Positions 45,249-57,800 of a stretch of DNA of 64,000 nucleotides are shown here, piece by piece. A program made the position numbers and the translations under genes. Numbering within the stretch: position 1 is the stretch's first letter; every line of letters begins with the position of its first letter. The notes beneath the pieces were generated by a model that was given only the letters and a program-made list of their open reading frames with translations, ran no database searches and was not told the origin of the DNA. This DNA comes from Limnomonas spitsbergensis. Its lineage: Eukaryota; Chlorophyta; Chlorophyceae; Chlamydomonadales. Location: positions 6,804,001 through 6,868,000 of the forward strand of contig JAYJMM010000124.1 of assembly GCA_037349105.1 (NCBI GenBank). The letters are read 5' to 3'.

Positions 45249-48200
45249 ATGGCCTCGACTGACCACCTGCCGGCAGCAATCAGACACCTGGATGCCTTCA
45301 CTGATGACTGCAGCCTAGTAATGCCCCGTGCTTCATTGAGAGCTTCTCCTGTGAGCAGCTCCAGAGTGGTCGGCCCGCCACCTTCCAAGCCCAGGCTGCA
45401 GCCCATGCAGCACGCCATAGGAAACCTCCATACCCTGCCAGTCCTGCCCTCCATCAAGAATCACAGGTGCCCCCTCCTCTCCATAATATTGGTTGGTATT
45501 ACTGCTTACCCTCAAGTCTGCTGCTGCATGCTGCATGACCCTTGGCCACTGAAGCTGTTCCTGCATGCTGCTTGAACTTAGGCCACTGGCCATGTCCCAT
45601 TGCACCAATCTCGTAAGAACCTCATGCAGATATAGCTGTGTCTCCCCCGTGTGCTGGATGCAGGCGGTTTTCTAACAACGTGGGTGCAGAGGAACCCAAA
45701 CCTCCCACGCATCCAGTTCCAATGGCTCTGCCGGGCGGGATAGAGACGCCAAAATCCGCCCCGCAGTCGCACGCCCCGAGGCGTGCAAGCTACCAACATT
45801 GCCCAGTGACACCAGACGACTCACAGGATACTGTAATGTACCCAGCAAGCTCATCCGCACCCTCTAAAACCGAGCAGGCATTACCCCCGCCTCCATCAGA
45901 AGCAGCCAGGCTCCATGCCGTCAATTTCGCAGGCCTCCCGCCAATCTCACCCATGACCAGTACTGGGACCCTCCACCGGCCCTCCATTAAACGCGCCTCT
46001 GGCAGCGACCACACCGGTGGCGCCTCCCTCAGAACCTCCACCCCTCCAGAGAGGCACAGCAACTGGTCCATGACATGCAGCTTCGACCGGCCCATGGCCA
46101 GTGGCCAATCATGCATGACAGCGTTCCATGCAGCCTCGGGCCTGCTCGGGCAGGAGTCCGCACCCAGTGTGGCCACCTCTAGAGGCAGCCCTGCAGGCAG
46201 CATGAGGGGTCGAACGAGCTCGGCCGGGTCGCTGGCCAGCAAGGCCGACTGCCAGCCAGCCAGCCAGCCGGCCGACAGCGTGTCCTTGCGCCTCCACGTC
46301 ATCACTTTTAACATGGCTAACTTGGTCCCAACTAGGTGGGGATGGCCGTGGGTTACTCCCAGGTGTCCATTATCGTTTTATCGCAGTGACTGTGGATGAC
46401 ATTGTCACACTCTGTTCATCCTGCCGGCCTGAAGCCATGTCGGGATCGCTGGTGTGTTCAGGTTATGCAGTGCCACTGACACATGTAGTGCGAACTGCAG
46501 TACCCTAAAACACCATCAGTGATATGGTATGCTGCAATGTCTTAGAGCAGAGGACAGCCAAGATCATTGCCACCTCGATTGCAGCATCCTGATATTGCCA
46601 GCGTTCATTTTTCGACCTCGAGTCCACCTTTAGCAGGTCGACCTGCGGCTACCGAATGCCTGATTAGGGCCAAACCTCGACCGCCCTAAAGACACAGGCC
46701 CAAGCAGCATGGCTGGCCACGCTCAAAACCTCTGGCCAAAGACCACGATGAAGCTGCACTGTAGCTGAGCTGAAGCCGAACCTTACAAAATAAACACTGG
46801 ATGCGTTCATGCGTTACCCCCTGCAGGCTGACTCCAGAGATGTTCGGTGCTCACCGGAACGACGCGGACATTTACGCAGTTTGCACCCAGGAGACCTGTC
46901 CTCAGGCAGACCTGGAGAGGCTGCTGGCAGAGCATCTGCCCGCCTCTCAGTTCCACAAGGTGGGCGGGAGTGGGAGAAGGGGGTGAGGGTAATACGATGA
47001 CGCTTGAGAGAGCGTCTCAGACAATACGCTTTGCATGGAGGACCAAGGTTTAGAGTAAAGGTTTAGGGTAAAGGTTAGTACTCATCAGAGGATGTGTGCC
47101 ACCCTGTGATGTTTTACCTTGGTGACAAGAGCAGAGGCTGGCATGAGCAATGGGTTCAGACGGCTGGCATGTACCTGCAGCATGGCTACAAACATGCCGA
47201 CATGCGCAAGCATAATGCATGCCTCATGCAGGTGGGATGCCGCACGCTCATGTCGATCCACTTGAATCTGTTTGTGCGCCGAGACATCCAGCACCTGGTC
47301 TCTTGTGTGGAGAGCGTTGCGGTGGCCACTGGAATCGGAAACGTCCTTGGCAACAAGGGAGGCGTAGCTGTCAGCCTGAAGGTAGGTGGTGGAGATCCCG
47401 CTCACACATCCACACTTTGTGCCCCTCTTATCTGTTGTCCTTTCGAGGTGTCAAGTGAGCGCTCGATATGGAAGCTGATGGGGGGGGGTCGGGGCAGGGC
47501 AGTGTGGCAGTTTGGTACTGGTCCAACTCAAGAGTAATTTACTGAGGTGTGTGTGTCCAAGGCCAGCTAAATGCATTGCATATACACCCCTGTCAATTAA
47601 TTTAATGCTGGTCCCCTATTTACGGTAAATGTTTGTTAAGGTGCCCTGTGAGCTCCATAACAACAGAACAGTGTTGCACATCTGTAGGGCTTGGCAAGCA
47701 TCTGCCTGACAGAATGGTCCTCGTGCAAAGGGTCCCTGATTCTTGTACCTAGGTTGCAGGGGCCAAGGTCCTGATCGTCAACTGCCATCTCGCTGCACAC
47801 GACGAGTTTGTGGAGAGAAGGAACTCCGACTTCCATCGGATCTGTTCGGGCCTGCCCTCCCCGAGCCAGCGAGCCACCTCATCGCAGCCGAGCAGCATGA
47901 CCCCCCGCTGGTCGCCATCCTCAGGTTGCATCATCGGTGGTGCCAGTGCCGCCGTTGAGCCCTTGCCTCGGGAAGGTGGTCCACCCCGCGGATACCCGCA
48001 GCGCATCCGTACTCTTCGCTTCGATGCCAGGGATACCTCCATGGATTTGGACAGCCCCATGACAAGGTCCCTCGGCAGCGCAAGCATCAAGCAAAACTTG
48101 TGGCATCCCCACAACTGGCACCCGATGTCTGCCCCAGGCTCTCCTGCGAAGAGTTTGAGCTCACTCAGTGGAGAAGCTGGCGCCAGTGGCGGCAGTGCCA

Positions 48201-49408
48201 TGTCCAAGCTGAGTGCTGTAGGCAGTGCAGGGGACCTCCAGCCACAGGACTCGGGGAGCACTGGGGGCCATGCGGCGCTGGAGGGTTACGATCTCGTGGT
48301 TTGGGCTGGCGACCTCAACTACAGGATTCAAGGGTGAGATGCTGGGTGTGCAGTCATCATCACCTGAGCCCTGATGCCTGCATTACAGCCGGTTGCGCTG
48401 AAATCTTCTGGGCGTGTTGTTCGCTGGTATCTCTGGCATTGCATGATTTGCACCATGCTCCACTGTGATAAATGTTGCAGGAGCCCTTTGAGCGTTAAGA
48501 GAGCTTTGGACGATGGCTTGCACGAAATGTTGCATGATAACGATCAGCTACGGATAGAGCAGATCCAAGGCCGTGTGTTCAAGGTAGGTGACTGGCGGAT
48601 GTGGTTGCAGGGCCGGACTTGAAGGCAGGCAAGGCTGGAAGGTTGGGAGGAAACTGTGAAGTGCGATCCTGACGCTATGTATAGCTTCTGTGACGACACG
48701 CCTGATGCACATCCCACTTAAATAGCATTGCAATTTTTGATGCAGGTCTCATGCGCTGCTTGCCTCCCTGACTGGTAGATAATGTTGAAATTGCAAATCA
48801 GTCCATGGGACAGCAAGAGGCGCGTGGGTCATTTTGTGCATGTTGCGCAGGAGGCTTGTTCATGATTCTCCCCCCTGCTCTGCCTCGCCTCCCTTGGCGC
48901 TCAGGGCTTTCACGAGCAAATAATCCGCTTCCCGCCGACGTTCAAATTCGTTGTCAACACAGACAACTACAACCTCAAGCGCACCCCTTCTTGGACAGAC
49001 AGGGTGTTGTTCCTCTGCAACTCCAACGCCATATACTGTGCATTGAGGTGGGATGTGGTCTTTTGTGTGAGAGAGGGTGAAATGATATTGCCATATTGGG
49101 TGTGGCACTTCACTGCTCGGTGAATCTGAGGGGCTTTTAAGCCTCAACATGTGGATGGAAAACACGAATTATTGCCTGCATATTTGGTAGCATTGTCTGG
49201 CATTGCAGGGCCAGGGATGCAGGTTCAGCTAACAGCTAACATAGCTAACAGCTGACAGCCAACATCTAACATAGCCGTCCACCCTTGATTCTGCAGGCCT
49301 ACCTACTACACCAGCATCCACGAGATGAGGGACAGTGATCACAAACCCGTCGTGGCAGGATTCGAGTTGGTGATCAACCCCAGCAGCAAAAATGTACAAA
49401 GCAAATGA
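45249..49408 (+). CDS. Inositol polyphosphate 5-phosphatase
   Basis: Eight exons join in phase: 45249-45466, 45664-46335, 46827-46959, 47232-47381, 47753-48333, 48481-48583, 48905-49047, 49297-49408 (703 aa). The catalytic IPPc domain (about residues 285-690) shows LHVITFNMAN, AVCTQET, LFVRRDI, GNKGGVAVSL, VNCHLAAH, WAGDLNYRI, TPSWTDRVLF and RDSDHKPVVAGF. The last four hold the usual metal, catalytic and substrate residues. The family removes the 5-phosphate from soluble inositol phosphates or phosphoinositides. The first 285 residues are Ser/Pro-rich and carry no domain I recognise. A Ser/Pro/Gly-rich insertion of about 144 residues (425-568) splits the domain between the NCHLAAH and WAGDLNYR motifs. 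No C-terminal CaaX box or membrane anchor is seen. Which substrate it uses cannot be told. Confidence 0.9.
46640..46775 (+). repeat. Dispersed repeat family 1 copy, in 5-phosphatase intron 2
   Basis: Contains CAAACCTCGACCGCCCTAA, GGCCCAAGCAGCATGGCTGG and a TGTAGCTGAGCTG tail, in forward orientation. Confidence 0.65.
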
Positions 49409-50931
49409 TTTCAACCTTTGCGCAGGGTGGCATTCTATATAATGTATCAACGTTTTTATTTTAATGCATTTGATCAGCATGAGCAAGGTATGAATGATGG
49501 GTTGAGTCTTATCGATGACTCCATTGAGACCTGGAATGCCGGAAGAGAGGAGGCAGGCAATGAAGGCCAGCCTCCTATCAGGCTAATATCTGTCTCCTTA
49601 CTAGTAGATGTGTGTTCAGATTCTCCATTTCCAAATTTCGGCATCCTTGAAGCTATTCTGCCCAGGTTCTGCTGGCATACTCGTCATCAATTGTGGCTGA
49701 CCTTTTCAGGCCGCCACGACCACCCTCGAGGGGCACACTGGCTCATTGAACTAGGGTAATGGCAAGTTTAGGTTTGCCGGTGTGCAAGCTTGCAAAAATA
49801 AATGATTTAGAAACATTGAAGCCCATCCTGTGGCTCTTTCTATGTCAATGACATAACACCTTTGGGCCCTGCTCAAAAATGCTTCCTCTATGTGTGAGGA
49901 ACACCAGCAGCGGGCTGTTTGACTACACCAAGGGATAAGCCGTGTCTAAAAGTAAGACCATGCCAGATATAGCACAGACAAAGATGGTGGCATGTTCCGG
50001 TGCATGCTCAGACTGAGGCTCTCACATTTGCAGGTGTTGAGACGCTGGCATGGGTCTAGGCGGTGGTAGGGATGAATCTGACAGAGGATTGGGGCGCATG
50101 AAGGATGCTATTGAGGATGGTGCGTTACTCTCAAAGCCCAGCGAAGGGCAGTGCCCGCTTCCATTGGCACACGTTATCCTTCTCGTTTGAAAATGCCGGA
50201 AAGAAAAGCTGAAGGATGAGCGTGTCCTGTTTAAATCTTTGGCTGTCTGTTTATCCTCAATGTCTGCAACAAGAGGTAGGATAAGAGGAACAACAAAATG
50301 CGTTTTTTCATTTCTCTGGGGCACCGGTACATACCACAAGACATTATCTTGCTTCGTCTATGTGAAACCACTTATATAAGAGGGTCCGACTGTGAGCATG
50401 TCTTTGGTGTAGTCTTTTGTGGTGCGAGTTTATATCTGCAGCAAGCCTGATGGGAATCATTTGTTTTTGTACTGCAATATCCATGGTACAGTTTCAATAA
50501 TGCCGCACCACGCACCACGTCTTTTGAGGGCAGGAGTTTCATGAGCCCAATGAAATGGTTGCTTCATAATAAAAAGCAACTCTGAAAATACCGTGAATAT
50601 ACACGTTTGAAGATTACAAAGCTACTCTGATCAAAATCTGGAAGGATAACACCAGGGGGATCACTAACAACTAGCCACTGACCAGATTGTCAGATTCAAC
50701 CGTGCCAAATCTTCAACACAAATTAAAGGAACCAGTTTCACGGGGTAGAGCATTGTTCGGAATAGCAACAGACCTCTCCTGAGACTCCCCTGATCTCTCC
50801 TGATACCTGTACCTCGATTAGTCTCCACTGAGGCTGCAATAATTCAGGATCAAACATGCACGTCATCTGCCTCCCTCAACACTCAAAACATGTTTTACAT
50901 GACAGCGCATGGAAACAATTTCCGACGACAA
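49409..50931. other. Convergent intergenic gap, 5-phosphatase to GT92-like gene
   Basis: About 1.5 kb that should hold two 3' ends. No gene seen. A short reverse match to the family 2 repeat end (GGGCCCTGCTCA) lies near 49864. Confidence 0.55.
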
Positions 50932-53868
50932 TTATGCACTTTCACCGTCGACCACAACTGGCCACATCCACTTTGCCTCGATTTCAAACCTCTTCTTCTC
51001 CATCTGCCTGCTCTTGTGCAAGTTGACCACGTGCAGCCACTTTGCACAAGTGGGGTCTGCCCTTATCATCCGCGCTCCATGAACCGGGAAGCCGCCATGC
51101 ACGTACACAGACTTCAACAAAGCAGGATTCTGTAGGGGCTTGAGCTCATAGACGTCCGGGCCGGTCAGGGGCTTAAACTCGGCATGCGTGTGATATGCCA
51201 GTAGAGGGTGTTCCTGCAGGTTGGGTAGCGCCAGGGCTGCATTGGCACCTGCTGAACCGCTGCTGTTGGCTGCTTTGAGCATCCACACGCCGAGGTCAGG
51301 TACGCCCTGTGCGGCAAGCTCCATGTTGATAATGCTGAACCGGCTGATGAGGAGTGTGCTGACTGGAGAGCCCGGGGTAGCACAAGAAGACATGACCTGC
51401 GGCAGGGGGATGCGCCATTGAGCATCGCGATCAAAGCGTGAAGCCAAGGCTGCGTGACCAATCCAGGTAATATGAGGCAAGCGTGCCCCAGACAGGCCAC
51501 AGCTGAGCCCTCCTGAAGTACTGGATGAACCCATGACATTACACTGCAGCTGACCCCTCCTGACGTGCTGCATAAAAATGTGACACGACACAAAAATGTC
51601 ATTGTGTTCAGACAGCAGGACAACGCAGCTCCCATAGACGGCTGGTGCCCTCAGAGCCGCAGCTCCCCTCATACCTGATATCAGCCCCGCGCACACCCTC
51701 CACCACATTGTTACCTGCTTCACGCTGTTTGGCTCAGGTGTGATGAGGAACTCATCAAGATCAGCCACCACCACCACCGAGTCGTCGGAGTTCAGTGACA
51801 GCATGCCATGGTTGTATATAATGACCTTCGGGACAAGCACAGGCTTCCATGTTAAGTAAGCCGACAGAGCTCCCCGCTTTCTGTCCAGCAACAGAGAATA
51901 TTTAAAGCACAGGTACTGCGGTCGAGGCTAGATCTACCCACCCACCTGGTGCGCATAGGGCGTGCCTTTCTTAGGGATTGGCATGTCTTGCCAAAGTACT
52001 AGCTTAAGCAGCCCTCGTTGGACCAGCATCTGCTCATGCAGTGAGAGGGAGTCAGGCAGCGGTCAGTGATGGACATGTTGCCTTTCTTCCTTCCTGCCTG
52101 CTCAAGCTCATCACCAGCAGATGACAGAAGTCTGCTCAGAAGCCATTCTGCAATAAGTGGGAGTGCTGGTCCAGAGGGCTATCCATCCGCCATGAATAAT
52201 TAAAAAATAGACGCTGCCGCTAAAAAGCACGAAGTTTATATTTTGGGCTTAACTAATTTCAATCCGTCTATTTCATCTAGTCCTACCTAGTCACCACAAG
52301 AGCCGTAGACCTTATAGTTGCCTTGGTTGTCAGGACCCACCTGGATCATGGGGCTGTCCAGAAGATCTGTCATCTGCTTCGTTACATACAAGACGTGCAG
52401 GCCCACACCAAACTGCGATAGAAGATGTTCAGGAAAGGAACGGAGTTGAGCATTCTGGAGAGCCGAGGCTCTGGTATGGCATGTAAGATCGAAAATAAAC
52501 AGGTCCTGTTTTTCCAAGTCCATTCACTTATGTTATAAGCCACAGCGGCTGACCCTCAATGGCTACCATGGGCATGCCGCATTGCTGCATCCTCTTCACC
52601 TTTTTATGCCAAGCGATGTGCCAAGCGAGGACCGACGCATACGCAGGGACAGAGGCTCCGTAGAAGGGCGACAGCAGGAAAGATGTTTGCCCTGGTTTAC
52701 CCAGCATCTTTGAATCTGAGGGCAGGGGGTGGGGAGAGCCAAGGGACGGTTCTTCAGGGGTTCAGGGGCTGTAGGCAACAGACCTTGCAGCAAATAATCT
52801 GGACAGCTCACCAGCCTTCGCAGGGGCCGTGCTTGTTTGGTCATGCACCTCAGCCATCAGTTGGCATGAGTAGTCTACTCCAGCCGCGCTGAGCTGTGAC
52901 AGGTGAAGGACACAACGAATTTTATATCAAGGAATCAGGGCGGATAGCAAGAATCCGACTGTCATTGCTGCCTTGTCACAGAATGTTGCTTTTGAAAAGA
53001 ATGAAGAGCATCATGATACTGACGTGGTGACTGTGTTGCACCCACCGAATACTCCCAAGGGAGCAAGGCTGAAGTCGGTGCCTCTACTGAGAAATTCCCC
53101 CAAAATGGGAGCACTTTATTCTTTGGGCGGCGGTTCATAGACCACGATTCTAGTTCCAGAAAGTCTTCGCCTTTGAGAGGCCTGTGCGTCACAGCCAGGG
53201 AAGGTGGTCAAAAGAGAAGCGCAGGGAAAGCAGCTGCATCAAATGACCATGTTCAGTCCTTACCTGATCCGAATTTGGAAGGAAAAGCTCGCGACAGACT
53301 TCACTGTTCAAGCCACAAACAAGAGGGATTGTAAGTCTTCGTCATGGAACAAGAACGACCTCAGTTTGCCGGATGATCTTCCTGCTAGCACTTTAGGAAA
53401 TCTACAATGATATTCACATGCCACTTCTCAATTTACCGGGCTGGATACAGTACATGGGGACACATACTTGAATTCAAGAGCTGAGGTCCAAACCAAGCTT
53501 GCTCCACGCTCTCAAAAAAAGAAAAGCCTTTCACATGCAGCGTCGATTTTGGCCGTTGTGAGTCACCGGTCAGCTTCACGACAGCACGGATCCAAAGGTT
53601 CAAAGTAGCGTGCTCTCCTCCAAATGTTCCCTGAGGAACGCATGCATAGGCCATTAGAGTGCATGCCAGCCTTTCCCTCCAGGAGACTGTGATCCTGAGA
53701 TCTTCTGATATGTAGCAAGTGTCCAGGGTGTATGTTTGGCCTCATTACCTGCATGGTACATTGAGACACTCCTATTGCTCCGCTCTCTACGAAGAGCGCC
53801 TCTGATGCACATGTGCTACAAATCCCACACACAAATAACAGTGCGACAAAGCCTCGGCTGCAATGCAT
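50932..53868 (-). CDS. GT92/DUF23-like glycosyltransferase with signal peptide
   Basis: Ten minus-strand exons can be joined in phase: 53868-53749, 53630-53468, 53303-53264, 53181-53020, 52888-52812, 52691-52600, 52412-52341, 52029-51946, 51915-51715, 51396-50932 (491 aa). The core looks like GT92: LLSPFYGASVPAYASVLAWH, FGVGLHVLYVTKQM, MLVQRGLLKLVLW, HQYLCFKYSLL, then VVVVADLDEFLITPEPNSV, whose DxD is the expected metal/nucleotide-sugar site. Near the C-terminus, KSVYVHGGFPVHG fits the closing conserved block of the family. Residues 1-22 (CSRGFVALLFVCGICSTCAS) look like a signal peptide or anchor, so action in the secretory pathway is likely. The acceptor and sugar are unknown. The last six exons are well supported. 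Exons 2-4 rest on phase and splice sites only; the donor after 53020 (GTATCA) is the weakest join. An in-frame ATG 10 codons upstream (53898) is an alternative start. Confidence 0.62.
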
Positions 53869-54851
53869 GACGATGGATCTGGGACAGGTGCAGATCATTG
53901 AATTATTTTCCGGTGGTCATTCAAGCTGGAATCTTTCACAATTGCCAGGTTGTATGAATAGGATGTGGCTGCATGGGTTGGTCATCCTCAGGCACAATCA
54001 ATTTTCATCAGAGTCTCTGTTGTGAACAGCACTTCGGCAATTCTTTTGCTTATAAAATTGATGCAATTAAATTAGACGACAAGAGCAGAGTTAGCGAAGT
54101 TCTGCATTTCCGCCCACCTGCTCCATGCCTCGTTCCATCCGAAAGTATGATGTCCCCACACAAAAAGCCACGAGGGGGTGCCACGAGGGCGACGAATCGG
54201 AGATGTGGAACATTCGCACCGGTGATTCGCACCGACATTCGGGGTAAATTCATTCGGGTCTCTGGCCCACCCACCCGGCCCCACCCACCAGCCACTTTAA
54301 CGCGTCGAAAGCCCCGACACAAAGCTCCGGAAGTGTGTCCACTATCAGGCTTGTTGTGCAACGTTGCTCGACAAATCCTCAGCCCTCAATCATGGACTAT
54401 TGTAGAACAAACGTTTGGAATACCTAGTAATCCGCTGCATATTGTTCCTCAAACACGGGGCGAAATATACGTGTTGATTCAACACAGCAGTGGCTAGACG
54501 TCCAGATGTTGTAGACTGCAATGTATGCAGATAATCTTTTGATCACGCCAATAAACAGATTGGCACGTCGAACTCTTGTTTGGGACAGAAGCTGTGGGCC
54601 ATTACGGTGTCGAAGCCTCTAAGGCCTGGTCTTTTGTTTCAGTCGGCGGCTCTGCTTCTTTCGATTTCACCACAACGTTCCTGGGCGGAAATGGAGGTGT
54701 GCAAAGGTTTTCATGCTGCCATGAGAACACTAGCTACAACCATGACGTGGCAGGGAACAGAGGCACCGCACGGAACACAGAGGTTCTGAGATGCACTGTG
54801 TCTGAACTGCATCTGCTGCTAGCACATTTTGACTCATTACAATCGTTGTCC
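53869..54851. promoter_or_regulatory. Divergent promoter region, GT92-like / CDKL kinase
   Basis: 983 bp between the starts of two divergent genes. The frame leading into the kinase ATG is open from 54576 but lacks an upstream ATG, so it is probably 5' UTR. No clear TATA box was identified. Confidence 0.4.
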
Positions 54852-57800
54852 ATGCAGAGGTATGAGACCGTGAAGAAGCTTGCGACAGGCTCCTACGGGG
54901 TGGTTTACTCATGCAGGGATAAGCAGTGCGAGAAAGGCACAATCATGGCCGTCAAGGTCTTCCTGGAAGCGAACAACCATCCCCAGGTAAAAAGCAGGCC
55001 AGGGTGTGGCAAGGATGTCGTACGCTAGAAGCGTTGATGGAACGGCGTGACCCATCGTTCAAAAACTTCGAATCGTTTACGCATGCACATCCTTGATGCA
55101 CAACGGAGAGTGGAACTGTCACAACACTTGGATAATGGATATTATCCTCCCAACACCCTGAAAACCGTTAAGGTGACTTGCCAACCTGCCATCTTCCTTG
55201 CAGATCCTCAAAAGTGCTGTGCGTGAGGCAGCTCTGCTGGAGCTGTGCATTGGCAATCCACACATCGTGCAGATTACCCAGGCATATCGCAGCGAGAGTG
55301 GCAAGTAAGCATGGGGGCAGTGAAAAATATGCCATGGTTTGACATAACTGCATGGCACAAAGTCCATGCTGTGGCCCTCCATGCATGTTGCTGGCACTCC
55401 GGTGGCTCGATGGATGATAATGCCGAATACTGTACACAACTTTCCTTTACCGGTTCATTGATTGCGAGTAGAGGATTTAATATAATGTCTAGTGCATAGA
55501 GAAAATGTGGGCACGGCATCAGATACAGAGGCTCACTCACGATGCGGCATCCGTGTCATCACTCAACACAGGGCCTACATCGTCCTTGAGTACCTACCTC
55601 GAGTCTTGAGCTCGGTGATAATGGAGCAGCGGGAGTTGGGAGGCATGCCTCGAGATTTTGTGTGGGGCTTGCTGAAGCAGCTGCTGCAAGCCGTCCGGTC
55701 CTTGCACAAGCTGAAGGTGGGCTCGTCACTGTAACCTTTGATTGGGAGAATGATGGGGGCTGCATGCACTGCAGGAAGAAACTAGTGCTCTTTCTTGACA
55801 ACCTAGCCCCCAGCTCTCAGACGGAAATCCTTATGTCTCCACTTTCCTGTTTTCTGTTCCTTGGTGAGTGGTGTTTCAGATCATCCACAGAGACCTCAAG
55901 CCCGCCAACCTGATGCTGACCAACAATGATGTCCTCAAGGTCATTGACCTGGGTCTGGCGCGGCAGTGCCACCCGCACCAGGAGCCTCTCACAGAATATG
56001 TGCAGGTGGGAGCTGACACAAGGGAAATGTGCCTAACGGTACCAGTATTTATTTGTTATCTGATGCCGCCTCAAATGCTGCCTGTATAAGGTTCGTGATA
56101 TAAACCTGAGATCAGTGTCCTGAAGTTACCTTTATTACTGGTCCTGGCTTCCGTGTGGCTTTACATTTTCTAAAGCCCTGGACACCTTGACAGACTCGAT
56201 GGTACCGCGCCCCTGAGCTGCTGGTCAATGCAACCTACGGATATGAAGTGGACATCTGGGCTGTGGGTAAGTGGCAGAGTGGTCCAGATGGGGGGCTAGC
56301 TATGCTTGGAACAGGATCAGCTCGTGACTCTCCTTGGGAGCTAGCGAGTCAGATGTCTGATCATGCTTGCAGACCAAAGGGATGAGTACCAGTAATGGGC
56401 CATTATTGGCGCATGTGACAGTTACCGCTCAAACGTTCCCACACTTGCCCTTCCCTGTTTTCAGGCTGTATTGCCGTTGAGATGGTGACGGGCTTGCCCC
56501 TATTCCCGGGCAAAAGCCACATTGACCAGTTACAGGTGTGTGCATCGTTGAGGCCTCAGCAGATGCATGCCTCACCCGCCGCACTCCTTCTACCAAGGGC
56601 AGGTCTAATAAGTACTCCTCTTGTTGATCAATGTGCACCCTAGTAGTCCAGGCAAAATTGACATTCCGACCGTACCATGTCCTGTCCTGCCAGCTGTTTG
56701 CGCTTCTTGTGAGGGTCCTCAATTGAATCGTTCACTGCCAAACCTTGCCCTGTCCTCTGCAGCTGGTTCTCAAATGCTTTGGCACTCTACAACGTCGTTT
56801 TATGACTACCTGCCAGACCTTGTCGGCTGAAGGGAAGCTGTTGATTCCCATGGATGCAAAGGGCCTATCGAACAAGTGAGTGAGGCAAGGGGCGTGTGAG
56901 CTGGAGGCCATAGAGGATGGTAGCTTGGCCTGACCCCGGTAAGGTGGCACCAGAGAGCCGAGGCTGATGCTTCGCAGCCCATCCTGAAAATCCTTTATAT
57001 TTTATGCTGCACACTATCTTAACCCATCTTGATCCATCCTGAGCCCTTACAATTCGTCCCTGTTGCTGGCAGGCTTAAAGGAATAAGCCCTGGGCTGCTA
57101 TCATTCATCACTGCCTGCCTCCAGCCGGACCCCCTCAAGAGGCCCACAGCAGAGGAGCTGCTGAAATGGCCTCAGTTCTTAGGGGGGGAACCTCTACAGG
57201 TGGCTGTCCAAAACAAGGTGTCTCACCCTGCCGCCATTGCTCATGCGGTGCCCGTGGACAGTACTCCTGGCTCAAATGGCGTACGTCTCAATAGCAACAA
57301 CATCTCGGCTGGCTCAGACGGCTCTTTACCATGTTTGACGCTGCCTCATCAAAAGCCACAGCCCGACAGCCACAGAAGTGTGGACACTGTTCCCCGCCAG
57401 AGCGCAGGCTTCACCCTGAAGAATCCTGGAACGCCGGAGTCCCGACTGAGGCGCACAAGCTTGCCATGTGGAAATGCACCCACAAGCCTGCCATGCAGGA
57501 TCGCCACCAGCAGCATCGTGGGAGCACGAGCGATGTTGCAGATCGGCCAGAAATCTGACTCACCTTACCAGGAGACGCTGTTGGACTCCTCGAGGAGCTC
57601 GTGGGTGTGTACCCCACCAGGGGCACCGCTCCCGGGTGCAGACAGGCTCTTCAGGAGAGACCGCGATGGGAGGCAGAGCAAACCAGGCACGGCAGTCATG
57701 AATGGTCCCTGCTCCTCATCGAACCTCAGCGCTTTTATCCTTTCCGACACGCCGAACATGGAGGCGGCCGAGCCGCGTGGCTCTTCAGGTCTCCAGTCCA

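Noticed and set aside
44803..45318. Plus-strand frame of 171 codons before the inositol 5-phosphatase
   Set aside because: No ATG at its start, no domain, and it overlaps the first 5-phosphatase exon in another frame.
53264..53340. In-frame TGA as a selenocysteine codon in the GT92-like gene
   Set aside because: The TGA is avoided by using the TTGAACAG acceptor before 53303, which also gives the right phase; no SECIS-like element was looked for successfully downstream.
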